NCBI GenBank assembly: GCA_020634435.1
Contig: JACKBS010000007.1
Span: 310,001-374,000, forward strand
DNA from: Ardenticatenaceae bacterium
GTDB taxonomy: Bacteria; Chloroflexota; Anaerolineae; Promineifilales; Promineifilaceae
DNA: 64,000 nt
Direction of reading: 5' to 3'
The translations under genes were made by a program, and so were the position numbers. Below are positions 1-7,987 of this stretch, piece by piece. The notes beneath the pieces are model-generated. The model ran no database searches. It had not been told where the DNA came from and worked only from the letters and a program-made list of their open reading frames with translations. Numbering within the stretch: position 1 is the first letter of the stretch; every line of letters starts with the position of its first letter.

Positions 1-2
1 TC

Positions 3-191
3 GGCATCATGCTATTCATCATGGTGAAGGAGATTCACAACTACACGTTTTCGGAGACGGTGCGCAATGTGCTGCTGACGCTGTTTACGATGGGGCTGTT
101 TGTCCTCACGGGCTACATCCTGTACGTGTTATTTACCCAACTGTTCGACTTCATCTCGGCAATTTCTCAGGAGTTAAGGTTACGTGGCTAA
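3..191 (+). CDS. Yip1-family membrane protein, C-terminal end (5' truncated by window)
   Basis: The reading frame is open from the left edge, so only the last 62 or so codons of the gene are seen. The segment holds one long hydrophobic stretch (from about VLLTLFTMGLFVLTGYILYV) and ends in a short charged tail. Yip1-domain membrane proteins are commonly found just upstream of DUF5696 proteins and sugar ABC permeases, which is the order here; the family call rests mainly on that context. The stop codon overlaps the GTG start of the next gene by 8 bp, so the two are translated from one message. Confidence 0.55.
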   Translation, partial: GIMLFIMVKEIHNYTFSETVRNVLLTLFTMGLFVLTGYILYVLFTQLFDFISAISQELRLRG

Positions 192-2421
192 ATTACTCCG
201 CATTTTCCCTCTTGCCATGATCATGGGGCTGCTGCTAGGGCTGGCCAATACGCCCCGCGTGGTTCCTGCACCAGCGGCCAAAGTTGCGCCGGCCGTACCC
301 GCCGCAGCTTCCTCTGCCTCCAATGCTGCACCGTATGCACTCACCGCACGCTTGCAAACCATCCCCGACAGCTACGAGCTGCTGGCCGAAAACCAGAACT
401 TCCAGCTGTATGCCAACCGGGAGACGCTGGCATTTAAGGTGGTAGACAAGCGCAGCGGCTACATCTGGCACTCCAACCTGGATGAAAAAGCTGAGGAAGA
501 CCGGCTCAATAAGACGTGGACCGCTTTTGCCCAAAGCGGCATCAGCATTGATTACCTGGACGAAAAAGCAACCGACGAGCGAGCTTCAATCACCAATTCA
601 GAGCACACGATTGATTTTCAGACAAACGACCAGGGGTTTGCCGCCACGGTACATTTTCTGGACCCATCGATCACGATGGTGGTAAACGTCACGCTGGAAG
701 CCGACGGCGTGCGGGTAGAAGTGCCGCATGACGGCATTAAGGAAGAAGACCCGGCGTTCAAATTGGGTCTGCTGTACGTGTATCCTTTCTTTGGCGCGGT
801 GCGGGATGACAGCATTCCCGGCTACATGTTCATTCCCGATGGGGCTGGCACGATTGTGCGTTTTGCGGCCGAAACGAAGGCGCAAAATATGTTTTACGGC
901 CGTTACTACGGCACCGATCTCGGCATGATAGGCACGCTGCCGTACGATCCGCTGGTAAATCGGCCGTACAAACTCAATATGCCCGTCATTGGCATGGTGC
1001 ACCAGGAAAAAGAAAATGCCTACATCCAGGTGGTGGAAAAAGGCGCATCCTATGGCGAAGTCCACATGCACCCTGCGGGGGTCATCACTAACTTCAGCTT
1101 CATGTACAACGCCTTCGTCTACAACCAGAGCTATTTTCAGGCGACCAACCGCTCTGGCGCAGGCGTCACGACGCTCCAACCCACCACCAATAACTTTGAT
1201 GTGGCCATCCATTACCGCTTCCTCACCGGCGACGAGAGCGATTACGTAGGCATGGCGCGCAGCTACCAGGCGTACCTGATAGAAAAAGGGATGCTGCCCA
1301 CCGTCGATCAGCCGGACAGCAACATTGGCATTCGTCTGGAGTTTCTGGGTGGTGAAAAAGAGAAAGTGTTGTTCTGGTTCCGCTCCATCCCCATGACCAC
1401 CGTGGCGCAAATGCAGACCATCCTGGCCGAGCTGGACATCCAAAACCCGGAAGTGGTTTATTACGGCTGGCAGCCGGGCGGAGCGACCTCCATGCCGCCA
1501 ACCTCGCTGCGGCTAGACCGCAAGCTGGGCAATGTGAATGCGCTAAGCGACCTGGCCGACGAGATTACGGCCGTAAACGGCCGTCTTTTCCTCTACCTGG
1601 ACCCGCAAGCCGCGATACTGGACGAAAAAGGGTATTCGCTGCGCTACGACCTGGCCATGGCCATTACCAACGTGAACCTGGTAGGCTTCAACCGGAACAA
1701 GGTGAATTATTACCTGAACGATGAGGCACTAAACGGCCGTTACACCGATCTCAGCGAAGATTTGGCCACAGAACTTAACGCGGGCTGGGCGCTGGACGGC
1801 ATTGGCTCTACGCTGTACACCGACTTCAAACCCAGTCATTTCATCAACCGCGAAGACACCATCCAGTTGTATCAATCGATCCTGGCGGAGAACAACATCG
1901 CCACCAGCTTCTACCAGCCCAATGATTATCTGTTTGGCCACATGCAAGCCTACTACGACATGCCCTTGGGCGACAGCGGTTACATTTACACCACCGAAAC
2001 CGTCCCATTTTTACAGATTGTCCTGTCCGGCTATGTGCCCTACTACGGCACTGCACTCAACTTCTCGTCTAACCTACGCGCCGATTTGCTGCGCCACGCC
2101 GATTACGGCGTCTACCCTTCCTACTACCTTACCCAGGAAGTAACGGCCAAAATTCTGAACACCAACTCCAACTGGATTTACACATCCTCTTACAACCAGT
2201 GGGGCAGCGAAGTGGAAACCACCTACCAATGGCTAAACAATCTGCTGGAACCAGTAAAAGGCGCGCACATTGTGGCCCGCCAGTCGCTGGCCAATGGGGT
2301 CATGGCGACGAGTTACAGCAACGGCCGTCAAATCATTGTCAACTACAACAACACGCCCTACTCAGCTGATGGGTTGGTTGTACCGGCTCAGGATGCCATT
2401 GTAACGGAGGTGACCCCGTGA
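184..2421 (+). CDS. DUF5696-family exported protein of a sugar ABC transporter operon
   Basis: This 745-residue protein starts at a GTG preceded by AGGAG about ten bases upstream. An N-terminal hydrophobic segment (residues 6-22) followed by an Ala/Pro-rich stretch looks like a signal peptide or anchor. The rest is a globular region rich in aromatic residues, resembling DUF5696 proteins, which sit in carbohydrate ABC operons and whose C-terminal half is thought to be a TIM-barrel related to glycosidases. It overlaps the first permease gene by 4 bp. I infer a role in binding or trimming the imported glycan outside the membrane; no catalytic residues can be assigned by eye. Confidence 0.65.
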   Translation: MAKLLRIFPLAMIMGLLLGLANTPRVVPAPAAKVAPAVPAAASSASNAAPYALTARLQTIPDSYELLAENQNFQLYANRETLAFKVVDKRSGYIWHSNLDEKAEEDRLNKTWTAFAQSGISIDYLDEKATDERASITNSEHTIDFQTNDQGFAATVHFLDPSITMVVNVTLEADGVRVEVPHDGIKEEDPAFKLGLLYVYPFFGAVRDDSIPGYMFIPDGAGTIVRFAAETKAQNMFYGRYYGTDLGMIGTLPYDPLVNRPYKLNMPVIGMVHQEKENAYIQVVEKGASYGEVHMHPAGVITNFSFMYNAFVYNQSYFQATNRSGAGVTTLQPTTNNFDVAIHYRFLTGDESDYVGMARSYQAYLIEKGMLPTVDQPDSNIGIRLEFLGGEKEKVLFWFRSIPMTTVAQMQTILAELDIQNPEVVYYGWQPGGATSMPPTSLRLDRKLGNVNALSDLADEITAVNGRLFLYLDPQAAILDEKGYSLRYDLAMAITNVNLVGFNRNKVNYYLNDEALNGRYTDLSEDLATELNAGWALDGIGSTLYTDFKPSHFINREDTIQLYQSILAENNIATSFYQPNDYLFGHMQAYYDMPLGDSGYIYTTETVPFLQIVLSGYVPYYGTALNFSSNLRADLLRHADYGVYPSYYLTQEVTAKILNTNSNWIYTSSYNQWGSEVETTYQWLNNLLEPVKGAHIVARQSLANGVMATSYSNGRQIIVNYNNTPYSADGLVVPAQDAIVTEVTP

Positions 2422-3326
2422 ACACCCCCAACGTCGTGAACGCGCCCCGCACCAGACAGCGGCGCGAAATCAAACACCGCACCCGCGAAGCACTCTCTGG
2501 CTATATGTTTGTGCTGCTTTGGATCATTGGGTTTGCAGTTTTCACCCTCTGGCCGCTGGCCCAAACGCTCTATTTCAGCGTCAACCAGGTCACAATTTCA
2601 GCAACTGGCATCAATCTGGAATACATCAAGTGGCAAAACTACACGCGGGCGCTGTTTACCGATCCGACGTTTGTGCAGCTGCTCATTGAGTACGCCATCG
2701 AGACGCTGGTTTCAGTACCCATCATCCTTATTTTTTCCATGATCATCGCCCTCTTTTTGAACCTGAACTTCCGGTTCAAGGGGCTGTTCCGCACCATTTT
2801 CTTCTTGCCTGTGGTCATTACCAGTGGGCCAGTGATTCAGGAACTGGTTTCGCAAGGCGCGGCCACCGTGCCGGGTCTGGCTATTACCGACTCAGTTACC
2901 GCCTTTATTGCCGATTTGCCCCGCTACCTGCGCAATCCGGTGGAATATTTGCTGACCTCGTTCATTCTCATCCTCTGGTTTTCTGGGGTGCAGATTCTCA
3001 TTTATCTGTCCAGTTTGCAAAAGATGGACCCCAGCATCTACGAAGCCGCGGCCATTGATGGCGCTTCCGCCTGGGAAGCATTTTGGAAGATTACCCTGCC
3101 ATCACTTTCCACAACCACGCTGGTGGTCGCCATTTATACCGTCATTACCCTGTCGCACTTCTCGGAAAACAAGGTGATCAAATACATTTCCGGGCAGACC
3201 TACGCTGTGGAAGGGGGCATTGGCTACTCCAGTGCGATGTCATTTTTATACTTTTTTGTGCTCATTTTGCTGTTAGGAATTGTCTATTTTCTGCTGAATG
3301 CTCGTGGGAGAAAGCAGTATGGCTAG
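2418..3326 (+). CDS. carbohydrate ABC transporter permease, MalF/UgpA type
   Basis: This 302-residue integral membrane protein has about six hydrophobic segments and a short basic cytoplasmic N-terminus. The conserved cytoplasmic EAA loop, which docks on the ATPase, is clear near residues 211-232 (EAAAIDGASAWEAFWKITLP). Its GTG start overlaps the stop of the DUF5696 gene (GTGA), and it overlaps the second permease by 8 bp, so the three are tightly coupled. Together with the next gene it forms the membrane channel of a CUT1-type sugar importer. Neither a binding protein nor an ATPase is in the window; the former is probably upstream and the latter may be a shared MsmX-like protein. Confidence 0.9.
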   Translation: MNTPNVVNAPRTRQRREIKHRTREALSGYMFVLLWIIGFAVFTLWPLAQTLYFSVNQVTISATGINLEYIKWQNYTRALFTDPTFVQLLIEYAIETLVSVPIILIFSMIIALFLNLNFRFKGLFRTIFFLPVVITSGPVIQELVSQGAATVPGLAITDSVTAFIADLPRYLRNPVEYLLTSFILILWFSGVQILIYLSSLQKMDPSIYEAAAIDGASAWEAFWKITLPSLSTTTLVVAIYTVITLSHFSENKVIKYISGQTYAVEGGIGYSSAMSFLYFFVLILLLGIVYFLLNARGRKQYG

Positions 3327-4305
3327 TTTGACCAAGTGGCGGCGTAACAACGAAGGGATTTTTGAACCCATAGGCATGAATCGGGTGAGGCGTGAGCGGC
3401 TGCGGACTTTCCTCTTTGGCAACCGCACCAGTTACGGCCTGATCTTTAACGTGATGCTGTATCTGCTGCTCATTGCCATTGGTTTTGTCTACCTCTATCC
3501 GCTGTTGTTCATGTTTGTCACCAGCATCAAAAGCCCTAGCGATTTGCTAAACCCGATGGTGCAGTGGATCCCCACAGAGCTGTATGCGGGCAACTACGAG
3601 AAGGCGTATCGCGTGTTGGATTATCCCAGCAAGCTCGCTTCTTCACTCATCATCAGCGTGGTGCCCTCGATTTTCCAGACTGTCGTTTGTTCGCTGGTGG
3701 GGTATGGGCTGGCCCGGTACCGCTTCCGGGGCAAGAACCTGATTTTTGCGCTGATTTTGGCCACGTTTATCATTCCAGCACAAAATACGGTCATCCCGCA
3801 AATGCTCACCTACCGCGAATATGGCTTGTTGGGCAACATTTTTGCTCTTATCCTGCCCGCCGTCATGGGCCAGGGCTACAAAAGCGCCATCTTCATTCTG
3901 ATTTTCTACCAGACGTTTTTATCCTTGCCCAAAGTGTTGGAAGAAGCCGCCCGGTTAGACGGGGCTTCTAGTCTAAAAATATTTACCACGATTGCTCTGC
4001 CCGCTGCGATTCCCTCGTATATCATTTCCATTATCTTTTCCACCGTGTGGTATTGGAATGAAACGTACCTGACGGTCATCTTTTTGGAAGGCGGCATTCA
4101 GTCGCTGCCGATGCAGCTGTCTAAATTTGTGCAGGCGTATGAAAATTTGTATCCTCCCGGCACGGTCAACATTTTTGATCGGCTCAACGAGGCCGTGAAG
4201 CTCAGCGGCACTTTTTTGAACATTCTGCCGCTGCTGGTGCTGTACTTCTTGCTGCAGAAATGGTTTGTCGAATCCGTAGAAAGGACAGGTATTGCTGGTG
4301 AATAA
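3319..4305 (+). CDS. carbohydrate ABC transporter permease, MalG/UgpE type
   Basis: This is the partner permease, 328 residues from the ATG at 3319. That start is chosen over the in-frame ATG at 3298 because GGAGA lies seven bases upstream of it. About six hydrophobic segments are visible, and the EAA loop reads EEAARLDGASSLKIFTTIAL. The N-terminal ~35 residues are hydrophilic and basic, longer than usual for the family. It ends just inside the start region of the glucoamylase-like lipoprotein gene, so transport and extracellular hydrolysis are encoded in one transcript. Confidence 0.9.
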   Translation: MASLTKWRRNNEGIFEPIGMNRVRRERLRTFLFGNRTSYGLIFNVMLYLLLIAIGFVYLYPLLFMFVTSIKSPSDLLNPMVQWIPTELYAGNYEKAYRVLDYPSKLASSLIISVVPSIFQTVVCSLVGYGLARYRFRGKNLIFALILATFIIPAQNTVIPQMLTYREYGLLGNIFALILPAVMGQGYKSAIFILIFYQTFLSLPKVLEEAARLDGASSLKIFTTIALPAAIPSYIISIIFSTVWYWNETYLTVIFLEGGIQSLPMQLSKFVQAYENLYPPGTVNIFDRLNEAVKLSGTFLNILPLLVLYFLLQKWFVESVERTGIAGE

Positions 4306-5680
4306 ATTCCGTTTGGGCCAACTGATTTGGCTGTTATTGTTGTCGTTTGTGTTGATTAGTTGTGCAACGGCCGTTGCCAACACCCCCATCCCTCCCACAC
4401 CAGAAGCAACAGAAACGGCCGTTCCGCCCACCGCTACACCCTTACCCACGGCAACAGCCACCGTCGCGCCAACGGAAACACCTTCGCAGGTAGACGAAGT
4501 GATCGAATACGAAATGCGCGGCGCGTTTAACTTTTTCTGGGAGCAGGCCAATACCGATCCGGACAGCGCAGGCTACGGCCTTATTCGTGACCGGTTCCCC
4601 GGATCGCCGGGCATCGCCAGCATGGCTTCAGTGGGCTACGGCCTCACCGCTTACATCATCGGCGTTGAAAAAGGGTACATCACCTACGACGAAGGGTACG
4701 AGCGAGCCAACGGCACGATGGACACCTTGCTCAGCATGGATCGCACCGAAGGCTTCTACTACCACTTTGTAGACATGCAAACCGGCGAACGCGCCTGGAA
4801 CAGCGAAGTCTCATCTATTGATAGCTCCATCCTGTTCATGGGCGTGCTGACCGCTGGCCAATATTTTGGCGGCGATGTTCAGACCAAGGCCGAAGAAATT
4901 TACGACGGCGTGAACTGGCCCTGGTTTTTGGACGAGTCGCGCAACATGTTCTACATGGCTTACCGGCCCGGTGAAGGCTATGCCGGACATTGGGACTTCT
5001 ACGCCGAGCAGCTCATGATGTATGTGCTGGCCGCTGGCTCAGACACCTTCCCGGTGGATGAGACGCCTTACTACACTTTTAACCGGCACTACGGCAAATT
5101 TGGCGACGGCGCGGGGTTCATTCACTCCTGGTTTGGCTCGCTGTTTACCTACCAGTTCAGCCATGCGTGGATTGATTTCCGTGGCTATACCGACGAAGAA
5201 GAGGTGAACTGGTTCGACAATTCCGTGGCGGCTTCGCAAGCGCAGGTGGATTTTGCTATCGCTCGCGACGATGAGTACCTGACGATTGGCCCCGACGCCT
5301 GGGGCATCACCGCCAGCGACGGACCGGGTGGCTACAACGGCCTGTACGGCGCGCCGCCCTCCGGCTTCGACAACAATTCGCACAAAATTGATGACACGGT
5401 GGCTCCGGCGGGGGCCATCGGCTCCATCATTTTTGTGCCCGAGGCGGCCATCGACGCAATGTTGAACTATTATTCCATCGAATCGTTAAAGGGTGAGTAC
5501 GGTTTTGTTGATGCGTATAACCTCACCGAAGATTGGTTTGCTAAAGATGTGATTGGCATCGACAAAGGTATTTCGCTGCTGATGCTGGCCAACTATCAAA
5601 ACGATCTGGTCTACCAAACCAGCATGACCAATGAACACATTTTGCGCGGTCTGGAAAACTTGCAGATTTTGAAAAGGTAG
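4292..5680 (+). CDS. secreted lipoprotein glycosidase, glucoamylase-family/GH144-like
   Basis: This 462-residue protein has a lipoprotein signal peptide ending in the lipobox LISC, then a Thr/Pro-rich linker (about residues 29-68), then an (alpha/alpha)-barrel-type domain. The pattern GFFYHFVDMQTGERAWNSEV with SSIDSSILFMGVL is characteristic of the glucoamylase-like (PF10091) group that includes GH144 beta-1,2-glucanases. The start is TTG at 4292 (AAAGGA six bases upstream) or GTG at 4298. It should act outside the cell, anchored to the membrane, cutting a polysaccharide for the adjacent importer. Substrate is not determined by sequence; beta-1,2-glucan is one possibility. A second, cytosolic copy follows the regulator gene. 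Confidence 0.75.
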   Translation: MLVNKFRLGQLIWLLLLSFVLISCATAVANTPIPPTPEATETAVPPTATPLPTATATVAPTETPSQVDEVIEYEMRGAFNFFWEQANTDPDSAGYGLIRDRFPGSPGIASMASVGYGLTAYIIGVEKGYITYDEGYERANGTMDTLLSMDRTEGFYYHFVDMQTGERAWNSEVSSIDSSILFMGVLTAGQYFGGDVQTKAEEIYDGVNWPWFLDESRNMFYMAYRPGEGYAGHWDFYAEQLMMYVLAAGSDTFPVDETPYYTFNRHYGKFGDGAGFIHSWFGSLFTYQFSHAWIDFRGYTDEEEVNWFDNSVAASQAQVDFAIARDDEYLTIGPDAWGITASDGPGGYNGLYGAPPSGFDNNSHKIDDTVAPAGAIGSIIFVPEAAIDAMLNYYSIESLKGEYGFVDAYNLTEDWFAKDVIGIDKGISLLMLANYQNDLVYQTSMTNEHILRGLENLQILKR

Positions 5681-5687
5681 CAGCTTC

Positions 5688-6671
5688 ATGACAACCATCA
5701 AAGATGTGGCAAAACATGCCAAGGTGAGCATAACGGCCGTATCCTACGCCCTCAACGGCAACGGTACGATCAGCGACTCAACCCGAAAACATGTGCTCAA
5801 AGTCGCCAAAGAGCTGAATTACCATCCCAATGCCTTTGCCCGAAACCTGAAAAAGCGCAAAACTGGTACGGTTGGCGTCTTCATTACCAGCTTCGGCGGT
5901 TCATTTTACGAAGAAATTTTGGAAGGCATTCATGAGGCCGTCATTCAAACCGACTATGAAATGATCGTCTGCCCAGAAAGCTGGACCAAGCGCAAAGTGC
6001 TTACCCAGCGGCAGGTAGACGGCGCGATTGTGTTCGACTACAAAATCGACAGCGAAACGATCCTGAACCTGGCTTCCGAGAAATTCCCCATCGTGGTGCT
6101 AGACCGTTACCTGGAATCCGAATTTTTGCTGCCGCTGCTGCTAGACAACGAGCAGGGAGCCAAAGATACCTTCTACCACCTCTACAATCAGGGAGCGCGA
6201 AACATCGCCTTCATCTCCGGGGCCTCCGACTCCTTCGATAACACAGAGCGCAGGCAGGCATTTTTGCATGAAGCGCAGAAAAACAATCTGCCCATCACCC
6301 AACTGAAAGGCAACTTTACCGAAAAATCGGGCTATGAAATTGCCAAAGCCGTCATTGCCAGTAACGATTTGCCCGATGCGGTCTTCTGCGCCAACGACCA
6401 GATGGCCATGGGTTTTTTAAAAGCCATGAAAGAATGTGGCCTCAAGGCACCGGATGATATGGGTGTGGTCGGCTTCGATGACATCAAAATTGCCCAATAC
6501 CTCCAGCCCAGCCTATCCACGGTCGGTTCGTCACGTGCGGCCTGGGGCGCCGCGGCGGCCAACCAACTTATCGATCTGCTGGAAAACGAAAACCCGTTCC
6601 CCAAACCCTACCGCATTCGCACCCAACTGATTCAACGGGAGTCTTCGACCAGGAATTACAGGGCAAAATAA
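5688..6671 (+). CDS. LacI-family transcriptional regulator
   Basis: This is a 327-residue protein with the classic N-terminal LacI helix-turn-helix (TTIKDVAKHAKVSITAVSYA, residues 2-21) and hinge (YHPNAFARNLKK), followed by a periplasmic-binding-protein-like effector domain. The segment VFCANDQMAMGFLKA and the VGFDDIKIAQYLQPSLSTV region are typical. Family length is normal. It lies inside the glycan locus, eight bases after the lipoprotein gene, and probably represses the locus until a sugar product binds. I could not pick out a convincing palindromic operator in the short gaps around it. Confidence 0.93.
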   Translation: MTTIKDVAKHAKVSITAVSYALNGNGTISDSTRKHVLKVAKELNYHPNAFARNLKKRKTGTVGVFITSFGGSFYEEILEGIHEAVIQTDYEMIVCPESWTKRKVLTQRQVDGAIVFDYKIDSETILNLASEKFPIVVLDRYLESEFLLPLLLDNEQGAKDTFYHLYNQGARNIAFISGASDSFDNTERRQAFLHEAQKNNLPITQLKGNFTEKSGYEIAKAVIASNDLPDAVFCANDQMAMGFLKAMKECGLKAPDDMGVVGFDDIKIAQYLQPSLSTVGSSRAAWGAAAANQLIDLLENENPFPKPYRIRTQLIQRESSTRNYRAK

Positions 6672-6751
6672 ATGGGTTGGTGGCTACGGCCGTTTCTCTC
6701 CCAACATCAACACACTCACCCGGCTTCTTAACCCGAAAACCTCAGGCACAC

Positions 6752-7978
6752 ATGGACACATCCACCCTTCTACACGACGAACTCAAAGGTTCCTTCGCTT
6801 TCTTCCTGGAGCACACCAACTTAGACCCGGCCAGCCCCGGCTTTGGCCTGACCGTAGATTCTACTAAAAAGCGGCAGACGGCCTCCATTGCTTCGGTGGG
6901 CTTTACCCTTTCCGCCTGGGTCATTGCCGTGGAGCGCGGCTTTATGCCCCGCCAACGGGCCCAACAGATCACCCGGCAAACGCTGCACACGCTGCTGCAT
7001 CATGCCAGCCATCACCGAGGCTTTTTTGCCCACTTTTTAGACATCGCCACGGGAGCACGCATCGGCAAATGTGAATATTCCACCATTGATACGGCACTTT
7101 GCCTAAACGGGGTCATCACCGCCGCCGCTTATTTCCAAGATGCAGAAGTCACCGAACTGGCTCAGCAGCTTCTGGATCGCGTTGACTGGCCATTTATCGT
7201 CTTTGAGCGCGACGGTATCACGTTGTTCCGCATGGCTTATAACCCAGACAAAGATGGCGATTACGTCAACGGCGCACCGGGTTTTATTTACCGATGGGGC
7301 ATGGCTGCCGAGCAAAAAATGATGTACCTGCAAGCCGCCGAACACGTCGATCCGGCCACGGCACGACAGCTGTATCATGGCTTCTCGCGCGATATTGGCC
7401 TTTACGATGGCCAGGAAATCATCATCAATCCAGGCGGCAACCTCTTTGCCTACCAGTTTAGCGAGGCATGGCTGGACACTGCGCGCTATCTCGATCCTGA
7501 CGGCATTGACTGGTTCAACAACGGCCGTCTGGCCAGTCTGGCCAACCGCAGCTTTTGCATTGAAAAAGCGCATGAGTTCCCCACTTATCATGCCAACAGC
7601 TGGGGTATCAGCTGCGGCGACAGCCCCTGGGGCTACGACGTTTCTGGCAGCACGCCCAGCCTGGAACCACCCGTCCCCAACGGCACGGTCTCGATCCTGG
7701 CAGCCCTGGCCAGCCTGCCTTTTGTGCCCACCGAGACCCTGGCCATGATGGAACACATTTACCACCAGGTTCCCCAACTTTGGGGACCCTACGGCTTTTA
7801 TGAATCGTACAATCTGGCCGTCGTGCCACCCTGGTACAGCAACGCCATCTACGCCATCAACAAAGGCTGTTCCATGATCATGATCGAAAATTACCTGAGC
7901 GGGCTTATTTGGAACACGTATACCAACAGCCCAACGATTCAAAAATCGCTTGAAATTTTGGGGTTTTCTCGCCGATAA
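6752..7978 (+). CDS. cytosolic glucoamylase-family/GH144-like hydrolase
   Basis: This is a 408-residue paralogue of the lipoprotein enzyme encoded at 4292. The two align from their first domain residues (LKGSFAFFLEHTNLDPASPG here, MRGAFNFFWEQANTDPDSAG there) to the shared GFF-HF-D--TG block and the GISCGDSPWGY region. This copy lacks signal peptide and linker, so it should be cytoplasmic and act on imported oligosaccharides. The frame is open upstream to TTG at 6677; I prefer ATG 6752 because it begins at the domain edge, but neither start has a strong ribosome binding site. Stop and next start are nine bases apart. Confidence 0.72.
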   Translation: MDTSTLLHDELKGSFAFFLEHTNLDPASPGFGLTVDSTKKRQTASIASVGFTLSAWVIAVERGFMPRQRAQQITRQTLHTLLHHASHHRGFFAHFLDIATGARIGKCEYSTIDTALCLNGVITAAAYFQDAEVTELAQQLLDRVDWPFIVFERDGITLFRMAYNPDKDGDYVNGAPGFIYRWGMAAEQKMMYLQAAEHVDPATARQLYHGFSRDIGLYDGQEIIINPGGNLFAYQFSEAWLDTARYLDPDGIDWFNNGRLASLANRSFCIEKAHEFPTYHANSWGISCGDSPWGYDVSGSTPSLEPPVPNGTVSILAALASLPFVPTETLAMMEHIYHQVPQLWGPYGFYESYNLAVVPPWYSNAIYAINKGCSMIMIENYLSGLIWNTYTNSPTIQKSLEILGFSRR

Positions 7979-7987
7979 GGAGCAAGA

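Noticed and set aside
598..1443. 281-codon open frame on the minus strand
   Set aside because: It is a shadow of the DUF5696 gene: high GC with codon-position bias on the plus strand leaves the opposite frame open.
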